DNA from: Salinisphaera sp. G21_0 | GTDB lineage: Bacteria > Pseudomonadota > Gammaproteobacteria > Pseudomonadales > Endozoicomonadaceae | Assembly (NCBI RefSeq): GCF_017744115.1 | Contig: NZ_JAGHQW010000019.1 | Location: forward strand, 1 to 64,000 | Length of the DNA: 64,000 bases | Direction of reading: 5' to 3' | Part shown: positions 1-9,093 of the stretch, one piece after another | Layout of the letters: each line of letters opens with the position of its first letter | How positions within the stretch are numbered: position 1 is the first letter of the stretch | Notes under the pieces: generated by a model | The model's input: the letters and a program-made list of their open reading frames with translations, nothing else | The model's database searches: none | What the model was told of the DNA's origin: nothing | Made by a program: the position numbers and the translations under genes

Positions 1-150
1 CGAATGCCCGGACATGAGAGGCCAGAAAATCAGCCTGGGACTGCCCCCAGCTTGCTTCGGCGTAGGTGTAGCTTGAAGCACCGAGCACGGCAACAAAGAT
101 CTGTGCTTGCCTTGCTTCACCGGTTTCGCACGCTGGCATCACTGAAAAGC
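1..150 (-). mobile_element. IS21-type transposase (IstA) remnant
   Basis: Read on the minus strand, about positions 140 down to 2 give an open frame containing [19 protein letters not shown] and then ASHVRAF. This closely matches the conserved core of IS21-family IstA transposases (rve/DDE integrase fold). The N-terminal half, with the helix-turn-helix and first catalytic Asp, is missing: homology stops near position 150, where an unrelated gene begins on the other strand. The fragment runs off the window edge, so it may continue to the left. It is a dead end-fragment of an insertion sequence. Confidence 0.75.
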
Positions 151-162
151 TATGCTCAGAAA

Positions 163-582
163 ATGGCAACTATTTCTAACAAAGTATTCTATGAACTTGT
201 TGGTACACCTCTCAAAAATTACCGTTGGAGTTGGGGAGCTGTCCGTCCTGATAATTCTGTTATGTTGACATGTTGGAACGAAAAGCGTCGGAAAATAAAC
301 GGCAAGACGTATGCTTTGATTCTCTGGTCCGATAAGGCTATCGAAGCTTGGCCAGAAAGTAATCAGAAATCACCTGGTATGGCTGAGCGTCGTCATCATG
401 CCGAGATGATTACCCAGGGTGCGAAAACATATATTCGTCTTGTCAAGGGAGAGGCTGGTGTGATTGATGATGTTAATGACCGTGGCGATGTATTCATTGG
501 TGGTGATGTATTCATTGATGAAGACGGTGCAATGCTTGTGGCTCTTGATGGTAGAATGCCCATTCGTAAACTGAAGATTTGA
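163..582 (+). CDS. hypothetical protein, 139 aa
   Basis: Not recognised. The frame is open from position 4, but its first 53 codons lie antisense to the IS21 transposase remnant, so the ATG at 163 ([14 protein letters not shown]) is the credible start. The product is soluble-looking with no signal peptide or membrane segment. It has an aromatic N-terminal stretch ([12 protein letters not shown]) and a short internal duplication near the C-terminus (GDVFI twice, nine residues apart). A small membrane-protein frame starts four bases after its stop, so the two may be cotranscribed. The adjacent IS fragment suggests a plastic site. Confidence 0.6.
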   Translation: MATISNKVFYELVGTPLKNYRWSWGAVRPDNSVMLTCWNEKRRKINGKTYALILWSDKAIEAWPESNQKSPGMAERRHHAEMITQGAKTYIRLVKGEAGVIDDVNDRGDVFIGGDVFIDEDGAMLVALDGRMPIRKLKI

Positions 583-586
583 TACT

Positions 587-760
587 ATGTTTGATATCAT
601 TGTGATTGTGTTGATAGTGTTATCTCCATTAATTATTCATCTGTTTAAACGCTGGATGACAGTTGACCCACAGAATGCATCCAGACCGAGACAGCATAAA
701 CCCCGTGAGCATGTACTGCATCAGTACGGATACGACAAATATGGGAATAGGCTAAAATAG
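587..760 (+). CDS. small putative membrane protein, 57 aa
   Basis: An ATG four bases after the upstream stop opens a 57-codon frame. Residues 3-19 form one strongly hydrophobic segment (IIVIVLIVLSPLIIHLF), followed by a basic, hydrophilic tail ending YGYDKYGNRLK. This fits a single-pass inner-membrane miniprotein with a cytoplasmic tail. No family is recognised and the ribosome-binding site is weak, so translation probably depends on coupling to the upstream gene. Confidence 0.4.
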   Translation: MFDIIVIVLIVLSPLIIHLFKRWMTVDPQNASRPRQHKPREHVLHQYGYDKYGNRLK

Positions 761-878
761 CGGATTTTAACGACCTGTAAGAGTAACCAGTCCTCCCTCT
801 ACCTTCTCCCTCCTGACCCGGATACTTCTTGATTATTCGGGCAATTTGTCTACTTACCCTGAATACTGTGCCAATCAA

Positions 879-926
879 CCTTCGACCGTACATCCTGAGC
901 GGGGTCGAAGGACGCTCAGGGTGAAC
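879..926. repeat. REP-like interleaved inverted repeat
   Basis: CCTTCGAC (879-886) pairs with GTCGAAGG (904-911), and CATCCTGAGC (891-900) pairs imperfectly with GCTCAGGGTG (914-923). The same sequence family recurs inside the element at 34155-34327. The rest of 761-975, downstream of malK, holds nothing else I recognise. Confidence 0.6.
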
Positions 927-975
927 GGAGATTTTACACATCAAACTCATCGAAATGATGTACCAGGGGCAGTGG

Positions 976-2112
976 TTATTGATCAATTTCCGGTGCCCGG
1001 GTTCGGCGAAAGGCAACGCCGTTGGCATCGAACAGATAACAATGCTCAGGTGACAGCTCGATACGTATTTTACTGCCTTCTTCCCGGCGAAGGGAGTCTT
1101 CTACCCGCACAATAAAATGCTCTCGAATGGTGTCGTGGCCCATATAGATAAATGACTCGGCACCCAGGCGCTCCAGTGCTTCAATACGTCCATCAACGGC
1201 ATTGCCATTGTCGGTCTCCGCCAGGGTATGTTCCGGTCGAATCCCTAACACAACACGGGAGCCCGGATCGGCTTTGCTGGTATCGACACAGGCTTTCAGT
1301 GTTTCGCCTGTGGTCAGACGAACATGCGTCTCCTGTTCTCCATTTTTTTCAATGACGCCGTCAAAGAAGTTCATTTTGGGTGAGCCAATAAAACCGGCAA
1401 CGAACAGGTTGGCCGGATGGTGATAAAGTTCCAGCGGTTTGCCCACCTGCTCAAGGTTGCTGGCCGCGCCCTGTGCCAGGGGGCTCAATACCACAATCTG
1501 ATCCGCCAGGGTCATGGCTTCCACCTGATCATGGGTGACGTAGATGGAGGTGGTTTTCAGTCGGCGATGTAATCTGGCGATCTCCTGCCTCATCTGGACA
1601 CGCAGGGCGACATCAAGGTTCGACAGAGGCTCATCAAACAGAAAGACCCTGGGCTGTTGCACAATGGAACGGCCAATAGCAACCCGCTGTCGTTGGCCTC
1701 CGGACATGGCTTTGGGTTTACGCTCCAGCAGTGCCTGCAGTTGCAGGATGCGGGCGGCTTCATCAACCCTCTCATCAACAACGCTTTTTTGTGCCCTGGC
1801 CAGCTTCAGGCCAAACGCCATGTTTTCGGCAACGGACATGTGGGGATAGAGGGCGTAAGACTGGAAGACCATGCCCACACGCCGCTCATTGGGTGGCCAG
1901 TCATTCACCTTCTCGCCATCAATGCTCAGCTCACCGCTGGTGATATCTTCCAGTCCACAGATCATCCTCAGCAGCGTTGACTTGCCACAACCGGATGGGC
2001 CGATGAACGCGATAAATTCACCATCACCAATGTTCAGGTTGATATCTTTCAGAGTCCAGGTTTGCCCCTGGTCATAACTTTTCGCAATGTTGACGAGTCT
2101 AACTTCTGCCAT
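976..2112 (-). CDS. malK: maltose/maltodextrin ABC transporter ATP-binding protein MalK
   Basis: This is the cytoplasmic ATPase of the maltose importer. In 378 aa it shows Walker A GPSGCGKST (about residues 37-45), the Q-loop in VFQSYALYPHMS, the ABC signature MSGGQRQRVAIGR, Walker B VFLFDEPLSNLD and the switch histidine in YVTHDQ. After about residue 235 comes the OB/TOBE regulatory domain typical of MalK/UgpC ATPases, including GIRPEH. It is the last gene of a leftward malE-malF-malG-malK operon and follows malG after a 111-bp gap filled by a strong hairpin. MalK rather than another sugar ATPase is inferred mainly from linkage to malEFG. Confidence 0.93.
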   Translation of the reverse strand: MAEVRLVNIAKSYDQGQTWTLKDINLNIGDGEFIAFIGPSGCGKSTLLRMICGLEDITSGELSIDGEKVNDWPPNERRVGMVFQSYALYPHMSVAENMAFGLKLARAQKSVVDERVDEAARILQLQALLERKPKAMSGGQRQRVAIGRSIVQQPRVFLFDEPLSNLDVALRVQMRQEIARLHRRLKTTSIYVTHDQVEAMTLADQIVVLSPLAQGAASNLEQVGKPLELYHHPANLFVAGFIGSPKMNFFDGVIEKNGEQETHVRLTTGETLKACVDTSKADPGSRVVLGIRPEHTLAETDNGNAVDGRIEALERLGAESFIYMGHDTIREHFIVRVEDSLRREEGSKIRIELSPEHCYLFDANGVAFRRTRAPEIDQ

Positions 2113-2130
2113 AGGACACCTTTAACAGAT

Positions 2131-2217
2131 CGCTGCCCGCCGCCCGTTGCCCGTTGCCCGAAAAAGCCGGATTTGCTTACGCTTTTACGGGCAGCGGGAA
2201 GCAGGCGGCGGGCGGCG
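2131..2217 (-). other. malG-malK intercistronic hairpin
   Basis: Two GC-rich 30-bp arms (2131-2160 and 2188-2217) pair imperfectly around a 27-base loop, directly after the malG stop. In the leftward transcript the A/T run precedes the stem, so it does not read as a classic terminator for malK. It is more likely an mRNA-stability or attenuation element that lowers malK relative to malEFG. A related sequence occurs near 16260-16320. Confidence 0.55.
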
Positions 2218-2223
2218 TTTTTT

Positions 2224-3114
2224 TTAACCTTTGACACCGCCCGATGTTAGTCCTCCGACGATCCAGCGCTGGCAGGCAAGGAAAATAATGGTAATGGGAA
2301 AACCGGAGAGCACAGCGGCGGCGGCAAAGTCGCCCCATAAATAGTTCTGTGGGTTCAGGTACTGCCTTGAGCCCACCGCAAGGGTGAGATTATCCATACT
2401 CTGGAGTAGCACGGATGCCACCGGGTATTCGGCAATACTGGCGATAAATGCCAGGATAAAAACAACCGCCAGAATGGGAACGGACAGCGGCAACAGCACA
2501 AAACGGAATGCCTGCCAGGGCGTTGCCCCATCAATAGCCGCTGCTTCTTCCAGAGAGTTATCGATGGTTTCAAAGTACCCTTTGATCAGCCAGATATGCA
2601 GTGCCATGCCTCCCAGGTAGGCGATTGTGACGGAACCCAGGCTATCCAGACCGAGCCAGGGGATGTAGTCACCAATCTTGTCAAACAGTGAGTAGATGGC
2701 AACAAGCGCAAGGACGGCCGGGAACATCTGCAGGATCATCATGGCTGTCAGCATCTGTTGTTTAAACCGGAACCGCAGCCGGGCAAAGGCATAGGCACCG
2801 GTTGTCGCCAGAATCAATATCAGGGCAGAGCTGGTGATGGCGACCTTGATGGAGTTCCACAGCCAGGTCAGCACCGGAAACGGTGGTTGGGTAATAGAGC
2901 CATCGGCATTCTCCCAGGGGATACCCAGTGCCAGATACCAGTGTTCAAGGCTGGGGTTTTGAGGAATCAAAGAGCCCGTGGCAAAGTTACCGGTGCGCAG
3001 GGAAACCGAGATAATCATGAAAAAAGGGAACAGGATAATCAGCAGGAAAAGCCACATCACAATACGGGCTGACCAGACCCGGTACTTCAGATTTCTTGGT
3101 TGCACCATTGCCAT
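2224..3114 (-). CDS. malG: maltose ABC transporter permease MalG
   Basis: This is an inner-membrane permease subunit partnering MalF. The ATG at 3114 gives [14 protein letters not shown], which matches the known MalG N-terminus, so the longer frame back to 3153 is not needed. The family hallmark NFATGSLIP follows the first membrane helix. Six hydrophobic segments are visible, and the EAA loop that docks MalK reads [16 protein letters not shown]. The length (296 aa) equals that of E. coli MalG. It lies between malF, across a 175-bp gap containing a dispersed repeat, and malK. Confidence 0.95.
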   Translation of the reverse strand: MAMVQPRNLKYRVWSARIVMWLFLLIILFPFFMIISVSLRTGNFATGSLIPQNPSLEHWYLALGIPWENADGSITQPPFPVLTWLWNSIKVAITSSALILILATTGAYAFARLRFRFKQQMLTAMMILQMFPAVLALVAIYSLFDKIGDYIPWLGLDSLGSVTIAYLGGMALHIWLIKGYFETIDNSLEEAAAIDGATPWQAFRFVLLPLSVPILAVVFILAFIASIAEYPVASVLLQSMDNLTLAVGSRQYLNPQNYLWGDFAAAAVLSGFPITIIFLACQRWIVGGLTSGGVKG

Positions 3115-3148
3115 GACACAGTCTCCTGTATGGCTACGTAAAAGCTTT

Positions 3149-3268
3149 ACCACAAAGGCACAAAGTCACTGAGAAGAGATGTTTCCCGTTTCCAAAGCTT
3201 CAGGATGTTGAATAAATGCATCAAAATAAGTCTGCAAAAAGCGCTTTGTGTCTTGGTGTCTTTGTGGT
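3149..3268. repeat. dispersed palindromic repeat (ACCACAAAG type)
   Basis: ACCACAAAGGCACAAAG at the left end is mirrored by CTTTGTGTC...CTTTGTGGT at the right end, filling the malF-malG gap. Relatives occur at 12836-13075, 43869-43935 and 55258-55476. It adds a long untranslated stretch inside the mal operon and could fold in the mRNA. Confidence 0.7.
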
Positions 3269-3289
3269 TCAAAAAAATGGTTCCCGGCA

Positions 3290-4846
3290 TTACTGCAATC
3301 GTCGTGTTGCTGTCAGGTTTGCCCAGGCAATAAAGCCCACCATCAGAAAGATCGCTGTGGCAATCGCGGAGGCCAGACCGTAATCCTGGCCATAGGAGCC
3401 AAAGGCAATACGGAAGGTGTAGCTCACCAGGATATCCGTAGTTCCGGCCGGGGTAGTGGCGTGGAGCATGTCCGGAGCGCCACCGGTTAACAGGGCGATC
3501 AGAACCAGGTTGTTAAAATTAAAGGCAAAGCTGGCAATCAGTAGTGGAATCAGCGGTTTGATGATCATCGGAATGGTAATGTGGAAAAGATTCTGGATCG
3601 GTGAAGCGCCATCAATGGCCGACGCTTCATAGAGATCATCCGGAATACTTTTCAGCAGCCCGATACAGAGGATCATCATGTAGGGGTAGCCCAGCCAGGT
3701 GTTGACAATAATGACCATGGATTTGGCCAGCAGCTCATTACTGAACCATTCTGGTTTAATTCCGAAGAGCATATCCAGTAGCAGGTTGATTTCACCAAAG
3801 TTCTGGTTAAACAACCCTCTGAAAATCAGGATGGAGATAAAGGCCGGTACTGCGTAAGGCAGGATCAACAGCAACCGGTAAACACCATTCCCTTTCAGCG
3901 GCTCCCATTGCACCAGACAGGCCATTAACAGGCCGATAATCAGTGTGAAGGCAACAGAAAGCGCGGCAAAAATCACCGTCCAGGTAAAGATCTTCAGGAA
4001 AGGTCCCTGAATACCCGGATCAGTAAAGACCCGGACAAAGTTATCCCATCCCGTATAGATGGTGAAACCGGGACCCATCTGCTCGGTACCGGCTTCATTG
4101 GTGTAATACCCTGTAGCCATATCCGGATAGATGATCTCTCCCGTGCGGTTATCGACAAGGGCAAGGCTTTGTTCCGGGTATTGCCGGTCAGTGTGGTCAT
4201 CGGGACGATAAATCCTGGCAATAGCCCCGAACTTTCTCAGACTGGTCATGGCCAGCTCAGTGCCATCAGGCAGAACAATATCCAGCTTCTGCAGGGTCGA
4301 ACGCTTTTTGATGACGTCCCGGATAGGGAGTGCCGCTCCGGTTGGCGCATGGATGGACTCAAAGGCTTTCAGCTCCTGAGGCTGATCACTTTCGGTAAAT
4401 GGCCCGGTCAGATAGTGTGCCTCACCGCCTGCAGCGCTGGTCAGCATCAGCCGGAAGCTGGGGCCTTCCTGATACATTTTGAAAGAAAACGATTCGCCGC
4501 CCGTACGGTAGGTCTTTGCCAGGTGTATAGCCCTGACCCGTTCAAGAGAAAGCAGGTGGTTGGAGCTGTAATTGGTAAAGGCGACATTGACCGTGTAAAC
4601 CAGCGGAAAGACGATAAAGGTAATTATCCCCAGAAGGCTGGGGTAAACATAGCGATAGTTGTACCCTTTTCTACTGATAACCACCCATGTACCTACCGCT
4701 GCGAGAAGCAGCACGAGCATGGCAAAAGCCAGTTCTCCCTGGGCATACATCAAGGTCACACCGTATAAAAGTACCAGATCAATAACGGCAACAATACCGA
4801 TCACCAGATAGGCACCGTTACTGTTGCTGGCTCTTGATGTGCTCAT
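3290..4846 (-). CDS. malF: maltose ABC transporter permease MalF
   Basis: This is the larger inner-membrane permease subunit for maltose and maltodextrins. At 518 aa it is close to E. coli MalF (514 aa). Three hydrophobic segments at the N-terminus precede a long periplasmic P2-type loop (about residues 90-275), a feature special to MalF. The permease core follows, with the EAA loop YEASAIDGASPIQNLFHI contacting MalK. It starts 28 bp after malE stops, consistent with one transcript. Confidence 0.95.
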   Translation of the reverse strand: MSTSRASNSNGAYLVIGIVAVIDLVLLYGVTLMYAQGELAFAMLVLLLAAVGTWVVISRKGYNYRYVYPSLLGIITFIVFPLVYTVNVAFTNYSSNHLLSLERVRAIHLAKTYRTGGESFSFKMYQEGPSFRLMLTSAAGGEAHYLTGPFTESDQPQELKAFESIHAPTGAALPIRDVIKKRSTLQKLDIVLPDGTELAMTSLRKFGAIARIYRPDDHTDRQYPEQSLALVDNRTGEIIYPDMATGYYTNEAGTEQMGPGFTIYTGWDNFVRVFTDPGIQGPFLKIFTWTVIFAALSVAFTLIIGLLMACLVQWEPLKGNGVYRLLLILPYAVPAFISILIFRGLFNQNFGEINLLLDMLFGIKPEWFSNELLAKSMVIIVNTWLGYPYMMILCIGLLKSIPDDLYEASAIDGASPIQNLFHITIPMIIKPLIPLLIASFAFNFNNLVLIALLTGGAPDMLHATTPAGTTDILVSYTFRIAFGSYGQDYGLASAIATAIFLMVGFIAWANLTATRRLQ

Positions 4847-4874
4847 GGGGTGCTGGCCTCTCGACAGGAAACGG

Positions 4875-6092
4875 TTAGCCGATGATGCGTTTTGCCGCGT
4901 CGTTCAGGGCTTCACGGTAGTTTTGTCGGCCACTGGTAATATTGCGCAGAGCGGTCTCCATGGCAGACCAGAATTTACCCATCTCGGGAACATTTGGCAT
5001 GATCAGGCCCTGTTCAACATTCTTGTACGTTGCTGCGATACGAGGGTCTTTCATCAGTTTTTTCATCAACGCCCTATTGGCTACGGCACCAAGAGGGACG
5101 TCGTTGTTCATAACGGTCAACCCCTGTTCGGTGAGCAGGTAATTCTCCAGAAACTCTTTGGCAATGGACTTGTTAGGGCTGGCATTATTAAGTGCTGCCC
5201 CCCATACGCCAACGAATGCCTTGGCCGGTTTGCCATGAAGTTTGGGCAGTGGTGCAACACCATAGTTGATTTTACTCTTATCCAGATTCGCCCAGGCCCA
5301 GGGGCCGGTGATCATCATGGCGACTTTCTGCTGGTTGAAATTGGCTTCCATCACGCCATAGTCAACGCCACGTGGCATCACGCCTTTATCGATCAGGTCG
5401 AGCAGCATCTTGGCACCTTCCATTGCGCCTTTGTCGTTTACACCGGTTTTCTTAACGTCATAGCCTTTGGCCGTTTTCTGAAAAACATAACCGCCATCTG
5501 CTGCCAGCAGTGGCATGGTGAAATAGGGTTGAACCTGATCCCACATAATCGTAATGATGCCTTTTTCATTCTTCTTGTTGGGGACTGGCTGCTGTTTCAG
5601 TTTACTGGCCAGGGGAAACATTTCTTCAAAGGTGGCAGGCGGTGTTGGCAGGATCTCTTTGTTATAAATAAGGCTGATGGCTTCCAGAGAGACAGGGTAG
5701 CCATAGATTTTGCCATTACTGGTCATGGCTTCCCAGCCAATGTTGTTCACGCCTTTTTTAAACTCTGATGATGGGCGGACAGGTGCCAGCAAACCACTTC
5801 TCGCCCATTCACCATATCGGTCATGGGCCCAGAAAATAATGTCAGGTCCGCTGCCGGAGGCTGCTGCCTGTTGAAAGCGGTCGGTAATATTTTCCGGGAT
5901 TTCGACTTTAACGGTTATCTCCATGTCTTTGGTAAACTGGGCACCGACCTTGCGAATACCTTCATAGGCTTTGTCGCCACCAACCCATATCAACAGCTCG
6001 TCAGAGCTGAAGGCCGATACGCTACCGGCAAAGATCAGTGACAGTGCTGTCAGGATAGCTGGGAAAGTTTTTTTAATCAGCGAAGGGATCAT
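4875..6092 (-). CDS. malE: maltose/maltodextrin-binding periplasmic protein MalE
   Basis: This is the substrate-binding protein that delivers maltose and maltodextrins to MalFGK2. A Sec signal peptide (positive MIPSLIKK, hydrophobic core, cleavage likely after SVSA near residue 27) precedes a type 1 solute-binding fold. Family landmarks include LLIWVGGDKAYEG, ARSGLLAPV, YGYPVSLEAISLIYNK and MITGPWAWANLDKS. The 405-aa length is normal. GGAG lies ten bases upstream of the ATG. It is first in a leftward operon, diverging from glgP across 544 bp. Confidence 0.95.
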   Translation of the reverse strand: MIPSLIKKTFPAILTALSLIFAGSVSAFSSDELLIWVGGDKAYEGIRKVGAQFTKDMEITVKVEIPENITDRFQQAAASGSGPDIIFWAHDRYGEWARSGLLAPVRPSSEFKKGVNNIGWEAMTSNGKIYGYPVSLEAISLIYNKEILPTPPATFEEMFPLASKLKQQPVPNKKNEKGIITIMWDQVQPYFTMPLLAADGGYVFQKTAKGYDVKKTGVNDKGAMEGAKMLLDLIDKGVMPRGVDYGVMEANFNQQKVAMMITGPWAWANLDKSKINYGVAPLPKLHGKPAKAFVGVWGAALNNASPNKSIAKEFLENYLLTEQGLTVMNNDVPLGAVANRALMKKLMKDPRIAATYKNVEQGLIMPNVPEMGKFWSAMETALRNITSGRQNYREALNDAAKRIIG

Positions 6093-6636
6093 TTCTGATT
6101 TCTCCGGGCAAACCAGGCTGCTTGAAAGCGGCTGGTTATTCGGGTAAGGGACGTCGTTAACAGGTTAAAAGAACCATGGTTGATTACTAAAAAACCAGTC
6201 AGGTCTTAGCCAGATGAATGAATCGAATACCGACTAATAATAATCGCTGTGTTTGAGTATGCCAGTAAGAATATCCAATACATTAATTAAGGTGATGTTT
6301 TGGTTATTAACAGTTTGTTTTTAATACTACTTTTCCGCTGCGTGGTTATATTTGAATGTCAGTTGTTATTTGATTTATATAAATCAGTTATTTGTCGTCG
6401 TTTATATTGCTTAAATTGATATAACTCTAAAAAAAAACGACAAAAGTATACCTAATCAGGGTCAGGCAACTATAACTTACTCATGGTTTTCCATTATTGC
6501 TAATGGCGCAAGGGTTAACTTTGTCTCCATGAACCGGTTCATGGTTTTTAGTTACTTCTCTCAAGCTGTTTTCTGTGACGACTCCTCTCAATAGATCAAT
6601 CTGACAAGCTTGAGCTGCCACAAGAGAGTGTTTGAT
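6093..6636. promoter_or_regulatory. divergent malE/glgP control region
   Basis: This is 544 AT-rich bases between two divergent operons of alpha-glucan metabolism. Apart from the perfect palindrome at 6527-6544, I see no ORF or repeat here. I could not make out MalT boxes or a full CRP site by eye. Confidence 0.5.
6527..6544. promoter_or_regulatory. 18-bp palindromic candidate operator
   Basis: CCATGAACCGGTTCATGG is a perfect palindrome centred on CCGG. Length and symmetry fit a LacI-family (MalR/GntR-like) operator. It lies about 90 bp upstream of the glgP start, in the region shared with malE. No regulator gene is present in the window, so the factor is unknown. Confidence 0.5.
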
Positions 6637-9093
6637 ATGGATAGAATCAATGTAGATCTGAGTTCAGTTCGTAATATGGATACGGTTCAGATTGAACAGG
6701 GAATTCGTCGTCATCTTGAACAGTCTCTCGGGGTTGAACCCGAGGAAGCGACCCCCGGCGATTACTGGGAATCATTAAGCCTGCTGGCCAGGGAGATCAA
6801 TCTGGATCGTACCAGGAATACCCGGAGGGACGAAAAAGACCAGGGAGCCCGAAGGGTTTACTACCTGTCACTTGAGTTTATGGTAGGGCGCTTGCTGGGC
6901 AATAACCTTCATAATCTGGGGATCTACCATCAGGCTGAAAAAGCCATGGCCAGTTTTGGCGTGAGCCTTGCGGATGTTCTGGAATACGAAACGGATCCGG
7001 CACTGGGTAATGGCGGGCTTGGACGACTGGCGGCCTGTTTTCTCGACTCACTGACCACTCTGAACGTTCCCGCATTTGGTTATGGCATTAATTACCGCTT
7101 TGGTCTGTTCAAGCAGGGCTTTGTCAGCGGTAAACAGGTGGAAAGCCCGGATGCCTGGCGGGAAGACAATTTTCCCTGGGGCATTGAAAAACCGAAAAGA
7201 AAACAGGTTATACGATTATACGGCAAGGTCAGGGAGGTTGATGGCAAAAAGCTGTGGGAGGATACCCAGGAAGTGCTCGGTGTTCCCTGGGACTTGCCAA
7301 TAACCGGCTATAACACTGAGCGTGTTAACACCCTGCGCCTCTGGGAGGGGCGGGCGACAGAAGGGTTCGACCTGGACAGCTTTGATGCCGGTCGTTATCA
7401 GGATTCCAGGTTCCGGGAAATTCTCGCAGAAAATATCAGTCAGGTACTCTATCCAAACGACAGTCATCCGGAAGGCAAAGAGCTGCGCTTTATTCAGCAG
7501 TATTTCTTTGTTGCCTGCTCGCTGGCGGATCTTCTTGCCCGTTACAAGCGTGAGCATAAAGGCTGGGAAGAATTCACCAGTAAAGTCGTTATTCAGTTAA
7601 ATGATACGCACCCGGCAATCGCTGTGCCTGAGCTGATGCGAATACTTATGGATGAAGAGGATTTTGTGTTTACCAAGGCTTTGGAAGTATGCCGCAGCGT
7701 TTTCTGCTACACCAACCATACGCTGCTGCCTGAAGCCCTGGAAACCTGGCCTCAGGGGTTGGTCGCAAGGGTTTTACCCAGACACATGCAGTTGATCTAT
7801 AAACTGAACTACCACTTTCTGAATAAGGAGGTAGAAGCACGGTGGCCCGGTGACCATCAGATGAAACGTCGCCTGTCCATTATTGAAGAGCCGGCAAATC
7901 CTGCGGAACCACAAATGGTACGTATGGCATACCTGTCGGTTATTGGCAGTCATAAAGTCAATGGTGTGGCTGCTCTGCACTCAATGCTGGTGAAGGCAAA
8001 TCTCTTCCCGGAATTTGACCAGCTCTGGCCTGAGAAAATTGTCAATGTCACCAATGGCGTAACCCCCAGACGCTGGCTTGCCAACTGTAACCCTGAACTT
8101 GCTGAGCTGATTGATCAGACGCTCAGCGGCGACTGGCGCAGCGATCTTGCCCAATTAAGCGAGTTAAAGACCCGGGCTGATGATCCACAGTTTCAGGAAA
8201 CATTTGCCCGGATCAAACTGAACAATAAGAAACACCTGGCTGGTGTTATAGATGAGCTGTGCGGTGTCAAAGTCAATCCTGAGGCGATCTTTGATGTGCA
8301 AATCAAGCGTCTGCATGAATACAAACGGCAGCAGCTGAATCTTTTGCATATCATCGCGATTTACCGTCGTCTGCTCGAAGACCCCGACCTGGATGTACCA
8401 CAACGGGTGTTTATTTTTTCAGCCAAAGCAGCGCCGGGTTATCTGGTGGCGAAAAACATTATCTATGCCATTAACCGTGTGGCTGAGCGAGTCAATAATG
8501 ACCGCCGCATTCGGGACAAGCTGAAAGTGGTGTTTCTGCCCAATTACCGGGTCAGTCTGGCTGAGAAAATCATTCCTGCGGCCAATGTTTCTGAGCAGAT
8601 ATCCACCGCCGGTTTTGAGGCTTCAGGTACCGGGAATATGAAATTTGCCCTGAATGGTGCGTTAACCATAGGAACCCTGGATGGTGCCAATGTGGAAATT
8701 GCTGAAGAGGTGGGCGAGGACAATATCTTTATTTTCGGCAAGACGGTGGATGACGTCAGTGATCTGCGTCAGCGGGGTTATAACCCCCGGGATGTCTATC
8801 AGCACAATGAAGAACTGAAGGCGGTTATTGACTGGCTGGCATCGGGAGACCTCACTCCTGACGAGCCGGATGCCTTTCGTCCACTGGTGGAATCTCTGCT
8901 GGATTCGGACTACTTCCTGACCCTGGCTGACTACCAGTCTTACAGTGACGCCCATGACCGGATCGTTCAAGCCTGGAAGAATCCATCCCACTGGTGGCGA
9001 ATGGCGATCATTAATACCGCATCCATGGGCAAGTTTTCATCGGATCGGTCCATTGTCGACTACTGTAAAACCATCTGGAATATTGATGTCTAG
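6637..9093 (+). CDS. glgP: glycogen/maltodextrin phosphorylase
   Basis: This cytoplasmic enzyme phosphorolyses alpha-1,4-glucans to glucose-1-phosphate. The ATG at 6637 (MDRINVDLSS), with AGAGAG upstream, is preferred over a TTG 27 bases earlier. The 818-aa product spans the GT35 family: YYLSLEFMVGRLLGNN, the glycine-rich ALGNGGLGRLAACF, QLNDTHPAIAVPELMRI, and the PLP-lysine motif EASGTGNMKFALNG with Lys669. It overlaps glgB by eight bases, so the pair is translationally coupled. Divergence from malEFGK suggests it degrades imported maltodextrin as well as stored glycogen. GlgP and MalP cannot be told apart reliably by eye. Confidence 0.93.
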   Translation: MDRINVDLSSVRNMDTVQIEQGIRRHLEQSLGVEPEEATPGDYWESLSLLAREINLDRTRNTRRDEKDQGARRVYYLSLEFMVGRLLGNNLHNLGIYHQAEKAMASFGVSLADVLEYETDPALGNGGLGRLAACFLDSLTTLNVPAFGYGINYRFGLFKQGFVSGKQVESPDAWREDNFPWGIEKPKRKQVIRLYGKVREVDGKKLWEDTQEVLGVPWDLPITGYNTERVNTLRLWEGRATEGFDLDSFDAGRYQDSRFREILAENISQVLYPNDSHPEGKELRFIQQYFFVACSLADLLARYKREHKGWEEFTSKVVIQLNDTHPAIAVPELMRILMDEEDFVFTKALEVCRSVFCYTNHTLLPEALETWPQGLVARVLPRHMQLIYKLNYHFLNKEVEARWPGDHQMKRRLSIIEEPANPAEPQMVRMAYLSVIGSHKVNGVAALHSMLVKANLFPEFDQLWPEKIVNVTNGVTPRRWLANCNPELAELIDQTLSGDWRSDLAQLSELKTRADDPQFQETFARIKLNNKKHLAGVIDELCGVKVNPEAIFDVQIKRLHEYKRQQLNLLHIIAIYRRLLEDPDLDVPQRVFIFSAKAAPGYLVAKNIIYAINRVAERVNNDRRIRDKLKVVFLPNYRVSLAEKIIPAANVSEQISTAGFEASGTGNMKFALNGALTIGTLDGANVEIAEEVGEDNIFIFGKTVDDVSDLRQRGYNPRDVYQHNEELKAVIDWLASGDLTPDEPDAFRPLVESLLDSDYFLTLADYQSYSDAHDRIVQAWKNPSHWWRMAIINTASMGKFSSDRSIVDYCKTIWNIDV

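Noticed and set aside
4824-5768. Antisense frame of 314 codons opposite malE
   Set aside because: malE is clear on the other strand with a signal peptide and family motifs; this frame has no homology features or ribosome-binding site.
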